This document shows positions 23,942 to 32,284 of a stretch of DNA of 55,624 bases, one piece after another. Location: contig CAJBYO010000060.1 in assembly GCA_903959905.1 (NCBI GenBank), positions 1 through 55,624 on the forward strand, read 5' to 3'. The notes under the pieces are model-generated. The model was given only the letters and a program-made list of their open reading frames with translations. It was not told where the DNA came from and made no database searches. Origin of the DNA: an uncultured Bacteroidales bacterium. GTDB lineage: Bacteria; Bacteroidota; Bacteroidia; Bacteroidales; FEN-979. Positions within the stretch are counted from its first letter, which is position 1. Each line of letters begins with the position of its first letter. A program made the position numbers and the translations under genes.

Positions 23942-26395
23942 TTAGTTAATAATGGATACTTTACGCGTCACTTGCTGCTTTCCGTCGGTAATGCGCATGA
24001 GATAAACCCCCTGCCGCACATTTTGCATGTCAAGCCTGATATTGCCGTTAGCAGGAACCTCCAGCCAGGTCCTGACTGGCTCGCCAAGGGGGCTTATCAT
24101 CTCAATTTTAATCATTGAGCTTTCACTCCCGGAACACTTTATATTCAGATAATCCCTGGCCGGATTCGGGTAAACAAGGAACTTTCCAGGCGAACGGACA
24201 TCCTCCACACCAAGTGACGAGGTGATGTAGATATCATCAATCATAAAGATAAAACCGTCATTGGTAACACACTGTATACCGACATAAACGTCAAGGTTGG
24301 CATAATCTGTCAGACTGTACACTTTAAGGCCCCAATCGTCCGGTGCTGATTCAGGCAGTGCAGTGACAGGGATAAAACTGGAAGGATCCTGGTCGGTGAT
24401 GGATACAGCCACATTGTATTTTTCGCTGCCGAACTGACTGTTATACGTTCTCACCCAGAATTCAATCCGCGGGTTCAGTCCCAGGCTCACCCTGGGAGAT
24501 ATCAGCCATTTATTATTCGGATTCAATGGCGGGATGGAAGAAAAACTGCAACCGATCCGTTCACCGGAATGAGCAACCATGTTGGTCATGGCCGGGGTGG
24601 TTTTTGACGGATTGAAAGCAATAAAAGCCATGGGCAGGTAATTGTTCGGAAAATAGACCGACTGGATTCCATAAGTATTGCCCCCTTTCCCATCAACCGT
24701 GGTCCACGGGGTGAAGGAGAGGGAAAAGTCATTCAACGTTTCGAAATTCTGAGTTACAGTTACCGGATAACCCGACACTTTAATAAAGGCCGTTTTTGTT
24801 ATTGAATCACTTAAGGGCCCATTGCTCACTTTCAGGCTTACCGCGTAGGTACCTGCTGCAGTATACTTTATGGTCTCAGGATTTTGTAGTGAGGATGTAC
24901 CCTGCATGCTGCCGGGGAACTTCCATGTCCATGATGATGGCGCACCGGCTGACTGGTCGGTAAAATTCACCGTCTCCCCTATCCTGATGGATGTTTTATC
25001 TGCCATAAAATCGGCAGAAAGGGTGGTTGAAGCCTGGGGTTTGACCTCCAGATCATCAATCATCATCAGGAAATGATCATTTGAAACACAGTGAATGGCA
25101 ACATAGACCTTTTGGTTGTTATAACCGGTTAGGTTGAAAGTCTTTTTAACCCATGATGTTGTGGTCTCAAGCGGTTGCGTGCCCGAGATAACAGTAAAAC
25201 TGGCGGGGCTGTTATCTGTCACTGAAACAGCAACCTCATAGGTATCCAGTCCATATACATTATTGTACGATTTGACCCAGAATGAGAAACTGCCGTTAAC
25301 GCCAAGCTGTACCTGCGGAGAGATAAACCAGTCACTGTTGGAGGGAGGGTTTGAGGAGAAACAGGCACCAAAACGCAGTCCGCCATGAGGTTGAATAGCC
25401 TGGTCAGCTGCCATGGAAGGGGTGACCCCTGCGGGGTTGAAACAGAGAAAAGCCATTGGCTCTGTCTGATGCGGGAATGAATAACCTGTTATTCCGTAGG
25501 TATCGTGCTGATCGGCATCTTTTACCGTCCAGTTACCAAACGTTACTGAAAAGTCGGAAACCGTTTCAAAATCCATTGTTAAACTGCCGGAAACCGGTGG
25601 CGAAGGAGCCAGGTTGAACAAAGCCATCTGGTTAAATGAAAAATTTTCACCTCCCGGGGTAAGAGTTCCGAGGTAATAGTAGCCATTGTTCACCCCGCTT
25701 TGACCAAAATTGAAATGGAAAAGGCTGTCGCCCTGGTATCCGTCACAGATGCAGTACAGTTTCCGGGTTCCGGTGCTGTTTGACGCTGCAAAAATGAGCG
25801 GATGGGATGCATCCAGTTCAGTTTTCATCATAGCCATCCAGGTTGAAGGGGGAAAATCAGATTTAAACTTCCAGCCGGAGGCCTTCGGATAACCAAAATA
25901 TTTAACCAGGGCTGTATCAATGGCTGCAGGGGTGGAAAGAGACTGCAATGAGCTGTATGCCATATCCTGGGCCACCCCGCACTGGTAGATCAGGTTGGCA
26001 AGGACATCATTGCCGGCCGTGAGGGAATCTGGCATCAGATCCCAGAGATAATTGGTGTTGCCAAAGTTGGCGTACTGAATCCCGTATGGCGGGTTTTGAT
26101 ACCCATGCTCTCCATAGCCGTGAGCAGGGAACCGGTAATATTTCATCAACTGGGCCATGGCAACTGCACCTGAACCGGCAGGAACATGAAGGCATGTGGC
26201 ATGGGAGGCAGTATCAACCGGACAACCGGCATTATACAAACAACCGTCGCCCCATATTGTGGCAATCATCGGTTGCTTCTCCCTGGCGCCATATTTCAGG
26301 GGAAGGCTTCTTCGGACTGGATGGTCCTCTCCTTTAACAAGGGATGGAAACACCAGTAAAATAATACCTGCCAGAAAAATCAACCTGGTTTTCAT
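23942..26395 (-). CDS. C10 (streptopain)-like protein lacking catalytic residues, T9SS cargo
   Basis: 817 residues with signal peptide (MKTRLIFLAGIILLVFPSLV). Residues ~35-235 have the C10 peptidase fold, but the catalytic motif that is normally TGCVATAMAQ reads AGSGAVAMAQ (Ser75 replaces Cys). The usual HAWVCDGY reads LYCICDGY (Leu213 replaces His), and WGWGG reads FGQSG. It is therefore predicted to be proteolytically inactive. Two cleaved-adhesin-like jelly-roll domains (ending FLMMIDDLEV and FIFMIDDIYI) flank a PKD domain, and a T9SS type-A sorting domain (FLVYPNPARDYLNIKC) ends the protein. I chose the ATG at 26395 that opens the signal peptide. It precedes an intact serine protease by 13 bases. 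Confidence 0.85.
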   Translation of the reverse strand: MKTRLIFLAGIILLVFPSLVKGEDHPVRRSLPLKYGAREKQPMIATIWGDGCLYNAGCPVDTASHATCLHVPAGSGAVAMAQLMKYYRFPAHGYGEHGYQNPPYGIQYANFGNTNYLWDLMPDSLTAGNDVLANLIYQCGVAQDMAYSSLQSLSTPAAIDTALVKYFGYPKASGWKFKSDFPPSTWMAMMKTELDASHPLIFAASNSTGTRKLYCICDGYQGDSLFHFNFGQSGVNNGYYYLGTLTPGGENFSFNQMALFNLAPSPPVSGSLTMDFETVSDFSVTFGNWTVKDADQHDTYGITGYSFPHQTEPMAFLCFNPAGVTPSMAADQAIQPHGGLRFGACFSSNPPSNSDWFISPQVQLGVNGSFSFWVKSYNNVYGLDTYEVAVSVTDNSPASFTVISGTQPLETTTSWVKKTFNLTGYNNQKVYVAIHCVSNDHFLMMIDDLEVKPQASTTLSADFMADKTSIRIGETVNFTDQSAGAPSSWTWKFPGSMQGTSSLQNPETIKYTAAGTYAVSLKVSNGPLSDSITKTAFIKVSGYPVTVTQNFETLNDFSLSFTPWTTVDGKGGNTYGIQSVYFPNNYLPMAFIAFNPSKTTPAMTNMVAHSGERIGCSFSSIPPLNPNNKWLISPRVSLGLNPRIEFWVRTYNSQFGSEKYNVAVSITDQDPSSFIPVTALPESAPDDWGLKVYSLTDYANLDVYVGIQCVTNDGFIFMIDDIYITSSLGVEDVRSPGKFLVYPNPARDYLNIKCSGSESSMIKIEMISPLGEPVRTWLEVPANGNIRLDMQNVRQGVYLMRITDGKQQVTRKVSIIN

Positions 26396-26422
26396 GTTTG
26401 TGTCGTAACGGATTTGAAAAGA

Positions 26423-26430
26423 CAAAGGTA
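26423..26430 (-). promoter_or_regulatory. Candidate -7 box TACCTTTG before the C10-like gene
   Basis: TACCTTTG on the minus strand, 27 bases before the chosen ATG at 26395. It also supports that start, since the longer frame from 26425 would begin at or inside the box. Confidence 0.5.
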
Positions 26431-26505
26431 ATGCTTTCAGATATTGTAAAAAAGGCTACTTTTATGCCCGGTATTAATCATCCTTTCTGACACAACCAAA
26501 ACCCA

Positions 26506-27936
26506 ATGAATCAAACCGTCACCCTTAAAAAAGATCCGCCGGCAGTGCTTCGATGGATCGTACTGATCTTCATCAGTCTTGCCATGTTCGGCAATTATTA
26601 CATCTATGATTGTATTAGTCCACTTGCTGACGTTCTTAAATCACAACTTCATTTTACCGATAAAAATCTCGGGCTTCTCCAGGGTATTTACAGTATCCCG
26701 AATATCTTCATGGTGCTTATCGGCGGCATTATCATTGACAAGATCGGAACGAAAAAAGCCGCGCTTATCTTTTCGTGTCTTGTGCTTATCGGTGCCCTGT
26801 TTACCACTGTGAAGGGTGACATTGTATGGATGGCCACCGGCAGGCTGATATTCGGTCTTGGGGCAGAATCGATGATTGTCGCCATCACCACGATCCTGGC
26901 CAGGTGGTTTAAGGGAAAAGAACTTTCATTTGCCTTCGGACTTAACCTGAGTATCGCCCGACTTGGTTCATTCCTGGCGCTCAACTCACCTACCTGGGGA
27001 AAATCCATGTTCGTACACTGGCAAAACCCCCTGTGGGTTGCCGTGGGAGCGGGTGTAATTGCAGTAGGCACCCTTGTTATCTATTACCTGATCGACATGT
27101 ACTCAGAAAAGAAATACGCTCTCGCAAAGGAAGGAAACCAGGATAAGGTTGTCCTGGCCGACCTGTTCAAATTCGGCAAATCTTTCTGGTTCATCACGCT
27201 GTTATGCATTACGTTCTATTCAGCCATGTTTCCGTTCCAGACCTTCGCCGTTAAATTTTTCAAAGATGTTCATCTCGCCGGACTGCCTGATGACGTAGCC
27301 AGGGGGATGGGAGGATTTCTTTCAAGCCTGCTTACCCTCTCTGCCATGATCCTCACCCCGATATTTGGCCTTCTGTCGGATAAAATAGGCAAACGTTCGC
27401 TGCTGATGATGTTTGGCTCACTGCTCATCATCCCGGTGTATCTCATCATGGGATACGCAGTGCACAGCGTTGCGATGCCTCCTTCTGTTATCAGCCTGTT
27501 CTCTGCTGCCGATGAAAGCACCGGGTTTATTGGCGGGATCGTTTACTTCGGCAACATGATCGGAACCCTTTTCACCTATTTCCCTAACATTGCATTTCCC
27601 ATGGTGATCATGGGCCTTGCATTCTCCCTTATTCCTGCTATCATGTGGCCTTCTGTTGCACTGATTGTTGACAATTCCAAGCTGGGCACAGCCTATGGAC
27701 TGATGACGATGATACAGAACATCGGGCTTGCAGGCTTTAACCTCATGATAGGCTGGGCGAATGACTTTTCAGGGGCCAGCGCCGCCAACCCGGGTGGTTA
27801 TCACCTGGGTATGTGGATCTTCAGCAGCCTCGGTTTCTTCGGGTTGTTCTTCGCATACATGCTCAGGCGGAATGAAAAGGGTCCAAATGCCCACGGCCTT
27901 GAATACGGAACCAAATACAACAAGCGCCCCGAATAA
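26506..27936 (+). CDS. Major facilitator superfamily transporter
   Basis: A 476-residue inner-membrane carrier with about twelve hydrophobic helices in two halves split by a central loop (YSEKKYALAKEGNQDKVVLA). The MFS motif A equivalent after helix 2 is GGIIIDKIGTKKAALI; in the second half it is GLLSDKIGKRSLLM. An extended loop with SAADESTGFIGG lies between late helices. The substrate is not evident. Its stop overlaps the mqnB start by one base (TAATG), so it is translationally coupled to a menaquinone gene. It could move a pathway intermediate, adenine or something unrelated. Confidence 0.85.
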   Translation: MNQTVTLKKDPPAVLRWIVLIFISLAMFGNYYIYDCISPLADVLKSQLHFTDKNLGLLQGIYSIPNIFMVLIGGIIIDKIGTKKAALIFSCLVLIGALFTTVKGDIVWMATGRLIFGLGAESMIVAITTILARWFKGKELSFAFGLNLSIARLGSFLALNSPTWGKSMFVHWQNPLWVAVGAGVIAVGTLVIYYLIDMYSEKKYALAKEGNQDKVVLADLFKFGKSFWFITLLCITFYSAMFPFQTFAVKFFKDVHLAGLPDDVARGMGGFLSSLLTLSAMILTPIFGLLSDKIGKRSLLMMFGSLLIIPVYLIMGYAVHSVAMPPSVISLFSAADESTGFIGGIVYFGNMIGTLFTYFPNIAFPMVIMGLAFSLIPAIMWPSVALIVDNSKLGTAYGLMTMIQNIGLAGFNLMIGWANDFSGASAANPGGYHLGMWIFSSLGFFGLFFAYMLRRNEKGPNAHGLEYGTKYNKRPE

Positions 27937-28622
27937 TGAGAATTCTCATTGTTGCAGCCACATCGTTTGAAATCATGCCATTGCTCGGCCATCTGCCGGC
28001 AAAGGTTACCCGGGAGGGGACCCTCCCGGGCTACCTGTATCACAACCACTGCATCGACGTGCTGATAACAGGCATCGGCATGGTGGCTACATCCTATCTG
28101 CTCGGGAAACATTTATGGGCAAAAACATATGATCTGGCCATCAATGCCGGGATTGCAGGAAGTTTTAACAAAAACATTGCTCCGGGTACGGTTGTGAATA
28201 TCACAGAAGATGGGGTTCCTGAGATGGGCGCTGAGGAAGGTGAAACCATTCTCTCCGTTTTTGACCTCGGACTGGCCGACCCGGATGGAAAACCGTATGA
28301 AGGAGGCAAACTAAGGAACAATAACTGCCCGTTTCACAATAACATCATCATCAAAAAGCTGGACAAGGCCTCCTCCATCACATCAAACACAGTGCGCGGC
28401 ACCTTGCCCGGCATCGAACGGATCAGGAGAATTGCGCCGGCAGACATGGAGAGCATGGAAGGTGCGGCGTTTTTTCATGCATGCATGAGTGCCGACGTAA
28501 CCTGCCTGCAGCTGAGAGCTGTGTCAAACATGGTTGAAGAGCGCGACAAATCACACTGGCAAACCGATCTGGCCATAAAAAACCTCAACTCAGTCCTCCT
28601 TGATTTTCTAACCTCCTTTTAG
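27936..28622 (+). CDS. mqnB: Futalosine hydrolase
   Basis: MqnB cleaves futalosine to dehypoxanthine futalosine and hypoxanthine. The 228-residue protein belongs to the nucleoside phosphorylase/MTAN family: it starts MRILIVAATSFEIMPLLG, has DLAINAGIAGSFNKNIAPG, and carries the MESMEGAAFFHACM base-binding block followed by LRAVSNMVEERDKSHW, typical of futalosine hydrolases. It overlaps the MFS gene by one base and is followed 181 bases later by mqnD. The presence of mqnE and mqnD in the window supports this assignment over MTAN. Confidence 0.92.
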   Translation: MRILIVAATSFEIMPLLGHLPAKVTREGTLPGYLYHNHCIDVLITGIGMVATSYLLGKHLWAKTYDLAINAGIAGSFNKNIAPGTVVNITEDGVPEMGAEEGETILSVFDLGLADPDGKPYEGGKLRNNNCPFHNNIIIKKLDKASSITSNTVRGTLPGIERIRRIAPADMESMEGAAFFHACMSADVTCLQLRAVSNMVEERDKSHWQTDLAIKNLNSVLLDFLTSF

Positions 28623-28720
28623 GCAGATATTGAGAGACCTCAAATTTTTCATTGATATTTATTAACGGATTTCCTCACAAATCTCATGTTAATTTATTAA
28701 CAGATTGGTGTTTTTGTTAT

Positions 28721-28728
28721 TATTTTTG
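28721..28728 (+). promoter_or_regulatory. Candidate -7 box TATTTTTG before mqnD
   Basis: TATTTTTG lies 75 bases before the mqnD ATG in the 181-base gap after mqnB; a TTG at 28705-28707 is closer than the usual spacing. Apart from this I see nothing in the gap. Confidence 0.45.
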
Positions 28729-28803
28729 TCCATTCCGGTATTACATAGCCGGAAAATGAGTTGACTCTGTTATCTATATGTAGACACTAAACAAATCTGC
28801 TCA

Positions 28804-29607
28804 ATGTTGTCTCTCGCGATCTCACCCTGCCCTAACGACACTTTTATTTTTGACCCCATTATTCACAAGCGGATAGATCTGGAAGGATTAAATTTTAATG
28901 TCAGGCTTCACGATGTTGAAACGCTCAATACCATGGCCATGGCCGGTGGTACTGACATGATCAAAGTAAGTTTTTTCACCTATCTTATGCTTCAGCAGAA
29001 TTTTGTCCTGCTCGACTCAGGCAGTGCCATGGGTTTTGGCAGCGGCCCTTTGCTGATCAGCAAAAAAGACTATACGCTCGAAGATATGCCCGGGCTCACT
29101 GTTGCCATTCCCGGACAATTTACCACTGCCCATATGCTTTTCCGGATTGCAACACCCGGAGTTAAGAAAAAGGTGTTCATGGTATTTTCGGAAATTGAAA
29201 GTGCCATCCTGTCAGGTAAAGTTGATGCTGGCGTCATCATTCATGAAAACCGCTTTACATACGGAGAAAGAGGATTAAAGAAAATCCTCGACCTGGGAAC
29301 CTACTGGGAGCAGCTCACCGGCTCCCCTGTCCCGCTGGGAGGCATCATTGCCAGGAAAGGATTAGGCTACAATGTCATCAATAAACTGAACCGGATCATG
29401 TTCCGCAGTGTTGACTATGCCATGAAAAATCCTTCCGAATGCATGCCGTTTGTCAAGGAGCATGCCCAGGAAATGAACGAGGATGTGATGGAAAAACATA
29501 TCCGGATGTATGTCAATGAGAATACCCTTAGTCTCGGCACCGGAGGCAAGGTTGCCATCGCCAAACTGCAGCAGATTGCGACGGATAGGGGGTTGATAAC
29601 GGCGTGA
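28804..29607 (+). CDS. mqnD: 1,4-dihydroxy-6-naphthoate synthase
   Basis: MqnD turns cyclic dehypoxanthine futalosine into 1,4-dihydroxy-6-naphthoate. The 267-residue protein has the periplasmic-binding-protein-like fold and the family start LAISPCPNDTFIFDPIIH, then DMIKVSFFTYLML, GSAMGFGSGPLLIS, DAGVIIHENRFTYGERGL and GSPVPLGGIIARKGLG. The SPCPNDTF start separates it from MqnA. The stop TGA is the first element of a 7-bp repeat array. Confidence 0.94.
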   Translation: MLSLAISPCPNDTFIFDPIIHKRIDLEGLNFNVRLHDVETLNTMAMAGGTDMIKVSFFTYLMLQQNFVLLDSGSAMGFGSGPLLISKKDYTLEDMPGLTVAIPGQFTTAHMLFRIATPGVKKKVFMVFSEIESAILSGKVDAGVIIHENRFTYGERGLKKILDLGTYWEQLTGSPVPLGGIIARKGLGYNVINKLNRIMFRSVDYAMKNPSECMPFVKEHAQEMNEDVMEKHIRMYVNENTLSLGTGGKVAIAKLQQIATDRGLITA

Positions 29608-29657
29608 CGCGTGACGCGTGACGGGTGACGGGTGACGGGTGACGCGTGACGGGTGAC
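29604..29657 (+). repeat. 7-bp tandem repeat GTGACGC/G containing the mqnD stop codon
   Basis: Seven full units of GTGACGC or GTGACGG plus a partial eighth. The first unit holds the mqnD stop TGA (29605-29607). TGA recurs every 7 bases and therefore in all three frames within 15 bases. It shares its unit family with the array at the ispF 3' end and fills nearly the whole gap to the next gene. Confidence 0.92.
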
Positions 29658-29673
29658 TTTTTATATTCCAGGT

Positions 29674-30972
29674 ATGTTTCAGACTAATCTTACTGCAGAA
29701 TTAATTGGCAGGGCACTTCGTTCGGCTTTGTCAAAATCCATGCTCCGGGATGAAGATACCAGTATGATTTTTTATGACCTGGATTTTCTTGAAAAGCGGA
29801 TCAGGTACCTTCAGTCGTGCTTTCCACCCAATACACTTCACGGGCTCGCCGTAAAGGCAAATCCTTTGATCCGGGTGATGCAGCACATGAGCGCCATATC
29901 TCCGGGAATCGGGGTGGAAGCTGCCTCCATCAGTGAGGTAAATATGGCCCTGTATGCGGGTTATGAACCATGGCGAGTTGTTTTCGACTCTCCTGTTAAA
30001 ACCGAAAGTGACCTTAATTTTTCAGTTGAAAAAGGCATTCACCTCAATATTGACAATTTATCAGAACTCTCCAGGGTGAACGGGATTATCCTGTCAAAGC
30101 CTTCTGCCACTGCCGGAACAGCCGGCATCAGGATCAATCCGCAGGTTGGTGTTGGAACCATCCTTGAATCAAGCGTTGCAGGTGAATATTCCAAATTCGG
30201 AGTCCCGATTACAACGAGGCGCGCTGAACTGGAACAGGCTTTCCTGGCCTACCCCTGGCTGACAGGGGTACATCTGCATGTTGGTTCACAGGGCTGCCCC
30301 ATGGAGATGCTCATTGACGGCATCGGCATACTTTATGATTTCGTACTTGAAATGAACACCAAAAGATCTGCATCAGGCTTTCCTCCGATATCAATTTTTG
30401 ATATTGGCGGGGGGTTGCCCATCTCCTACCATGCTGAAACTCCTGCCCCATCCATGGAGGAATATGTTCAGAAAATCGGCCTCCGGGCCCCGTTGCTCAC
30501 GGATCCTGCACATTTCAAACTGATCACAGAGTTTGGACGGTGGTCGTATACCAATTCAGGATGGACCGTCAGCAGGGTGGAATATGTCAAACGCGACCCG
30601 GCCATTAATACGGCCATGATTCATGTAGGTGCCGACCTGTTTGTAAGGGAATGCCTGAACCCGAAAGACTGGCATCATGAATACAGTGTTTTTGATAAAA
30701 ACGGATCACTGAAAACAGGAAAAGATGATCATCCATACAACCTTGCCGGCCCGCTGTGTTTCGCCGGTGATATTGTGGCCAAAAACGTGTCACTTCCTGT
30801 CATTGAAGAGGGCGATTTCCTTGTGATCCACGACACCGGCGGATACACTTTCAGCATGTGGTCACGCTACAACAGCAGGCAAACACCGCGAATACTCGGT
30901 TATCGCGGGGATAACTTTGAGGTTCTGAAGGAAAGGGAGACAGTTGAGGAGGTGATGGGGTTCTGGGAGTGA
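29674..30972 (+). CDS. PLP-dependent decarboxylase, diaminopimelate decarboxylase family
   Basis: A fold-type III (alanine-racemase-like barrel) decarboxylase of 432 residues. The PLP lysine is Lys61 in HGLAVKANP; HLHVGSQG, IFDIGGGLPISYHAE and EFGRWS bind the cofactor phosphate and ring; the active-site Cys362 lies in GPLCFAGD; DTGGYTFSMWSRYNSR completes the site. The motifs fit LysA-type enzymes more than ornithine decarboxylases, but EFGR instead of EPGR and CFAGD instead of CESGD make the substrate uncertain; meso-diaminopimelate or a carboxylated polyamine are options. The ATG at 29674 is chosen because the frame upstream runs into the repeat array. It converges with the tudor-like gene, 18 bases apart. 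Confidence 0.82.
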   Translation: MFQTNLTAELIGRALRSALSKSMLRDEDTSMIFYDLDFLEKRIRYLQSCFPPNTLHGLAVKANPLIRVMQHMSAISPGIGVEAASISEVNMALYAGYEPWRVVFDSPVKTESDLNFSVEKGIHLNIDNLSELSRVNGIILSKPSATAGTAGIRINPQVGVGTILESSVAGEYSKFGVPITTRRAELEQAFLAYPWLTGVHLHVGSQGCPMEMLIDGIGILYDFVLEMNTKRSASGFPPISIFDIGGGLPISYHAETPAPSMEEYVQKIGLRAPLLTDPAHFKLITEFGRWSYTNSGWTVSRVEYVKRDPAINTAMIHVGADLFVRECLNPKDWHHEYSVFDKNGSLKTGKDDHPYNLAGPLCFAGDIVAKNVSLPVIEEGDFLVIHDTGGYTFSMWSRYNSRQTPRILGYRGDNFEVLKERETVEEVMGFWE

Positions 30973-30990
30973 ACGGAGCGTAGTGAATGG

Positions 30991-31524
30991 TCAGGCTCCG
31001 CGCTCGCCTTCAAACTGATCGTCCTTGTTTTTGAAGAGTACGTTGAAGGTTGTCAGACTGCCATATATACGTGTTATATACTGCTGCATATCAACCTTTT
31101 CCTGGTCGGTAAGTTCACTCGCATTGAGTTTTTGTTCCAGTACGCGCAGGCGGTCACGAACCATGACAATCTTATGAAAGAAGGTCTCCATGGGGATATC
31201 CTTTTCCTTTAATCCGGGTTCACCGGGAAACATCACCATTTTCCCGCCTTTCCATTTTATGCCCAGCGGCACTGTTTCCTGGATATCGCTGAACCGCTGA
31301 AGAACGCGGATGAGGCTTTTTTCAATTTTTTCGTAGGTAACCATTTCTGACGATGTTTCAACAGCTTCAATGGTCTCCAGTCCTTCATAATCGCGCAGGA
31401 TGATGCGGGTTCCATGTTCAATGAAGGTGATCTCCCATGCGTCGGAGCGCACCTGGATTATAACTCCCTTTCCAAATTGCGGGTGCTTTACCCGCGAACC
31501 GATTCCTAAAATAGTTTCTGACAT
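30991..31524 (-). CDS. Tudor-like (UvrD/PcrA C-terminal type) domain protein
   Basis: A 177-residue protein of unknown function. The N-terminal ~60 residues (GSRVKHPQFGKGVIIQV) match the small SH3/tudor-like domain that ends UvrD/PcrA/Rep helicases and contacts RNA polymerase; no helicase is attached here. The rest is helical and charged, with VMFPGEPGLKEKDIPMETFF, and is known to me only from Bacteroidota hypothetical proteins. It has no signal peptide, so it is probably cytoplasmic. It may bind RNA polymerase or nucleic acid; this is inference. Confidence 0.72.
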   Translation of the reverse strand: MSETILGIGSRVKHPQFGKGVIIQVRSDAWEITFIEHGTRIILRDYEGLETIEAVETSSEMVTYEKIEKSLIRVLQRFSDIQETVPLGIKWKGGKMVMFPGEPGLKEKDIPMETFFHKIVMVRDRLRVLEQKLNASELTDQEKVDMQQYITRIYGSLTTFNVLFKNKDDQFEGERGA

Positions 31525-31586
31525 GTTGATGATTTTCGGATGCTGAATATTACAAGGATTTTACCGGTAACCCGAGGATATAAATT

Positions 31587-31630
31587 TCTCGCAGATTTTC
31601 GCGGATTTTATTCGCAGATTTTCGCAGATA
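31587..31630 (-). repeat. Degenerate ~10-bp repeat TTCGCAGATT
   Basis: Four imperfect copies of TTCGCAGATT lie in the 133-base gap between the FISUMP gene stop (28 bases away) and the tudor-like gene start. It resembles dispersed intergenic repeats in other genomes (general knowledge). Unlike the other arrays, it does not touch a stop codon. Confidence 0.65.
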
Positions 31631-31657
31631 TGCCGGCCCCGGTTAACAGTAAGTTGA

Positions 31658-32284
31658 TTATTTGTTTTTCATACACCTGACGGTGAATCCTGCAGCTTTG
31701 TCGTTTGAGCTGGCGCTCATTTCCTTTGTTTTGCGTGCAAACAGGTAGTTGATGCCGATGGTATCATTTACCTTTCCTGCTGACCAGCAGCCACCCCAGA
31801 AATTCAGACCGATGCATGACCCATCGGGGTGGCGTACCCCGCCAAGCAGGGACGACCCTTTACCCGCAGATGGAATCTGCTCTCCATCATTGTTTACACT
31901 TTCCATTTCAAGGGCCTGCAGCTTTTGTCCTGCTTCGCCATTTCCTCCAAGAAATTGTATCAGTACGCCCCAGTCTTTATCAGTTGGCAGGTGCCATCCT
32001 TTCGGACATGCAGTCTGAGCAGCCTTCCAGGTATAGAGTATTCCGAATTTTGCTTCGTTGACCGAGTCGTTGTTGTATGACCAGCTTGCAGCAGGCACAT
32101 TATACCTCAGGTTCTCCGACATCCAGGTCTGGTTGCCAAATTTGATCCAGTTGTAATCACGGCCGTCGCGCAAATCTTTAAATGTTCCTTTTTCCTGGGC
32201 AGAAAGGAACAGTGGTGAAAAAGTCAGGCTGACAAACAAGGCAAACATAATCGACCGGCCACGAAGGAATTGATTGTTTCTCAT
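31658..32284 (-). CDS. FISUMP-domain secreted protein
   Basis: A 208-residue exported protein with a signal peptide (MFALFVSLTFSPLFLSAQ) and a single 'Fibrobacter succinogenes major paralogous' domain. Signature elements are FKDLRDGRDYNWIKFGNQTW, MSENLRYNV, GILYTWKAAQTACPKGWHLP, then FWGGCWSAGKVND and the final GFTVRCMKNK. The biological role of this domain is not established; it is widespread in Bacteroidota surface proteins. There is no C-terminal sorting domain and no lipobox, so it is probably periplasmic or released. The start may be at the second Met (SIMFALF). Confidence 0.85.
   Translation of the reverse strand: MRNNQFLRGRSIMFALFVSLTFSPLFLSAQEKGTFKDLRDGRDYNWIKFGNQTWMSENLRYNVPAASWSYNNDSVNEAKFGILYTWKAAQTACPKGWHLPTDKDWGVLIQFLGGNGEAGQKLQALEMESVNNDGEQIPSAGKGSSLLGGVRHPDGSCIGLNFWGGCWSAGKVNDTIGINYLFARKTKEMSASSNDKAAGFTVRCMKNK

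Noticed and set aside
29604..29657. CRISPR array
   Set aside because: The units are 7 bp without spacers and no cas genes are near; it is a simple tandem repeat.
31587..31630. Member of the stop-codon-linked arrays
   Set aside because: It lies 28 bases beyond the nearest stop and has irregular units, so it does not show the pattern of the other arrays.
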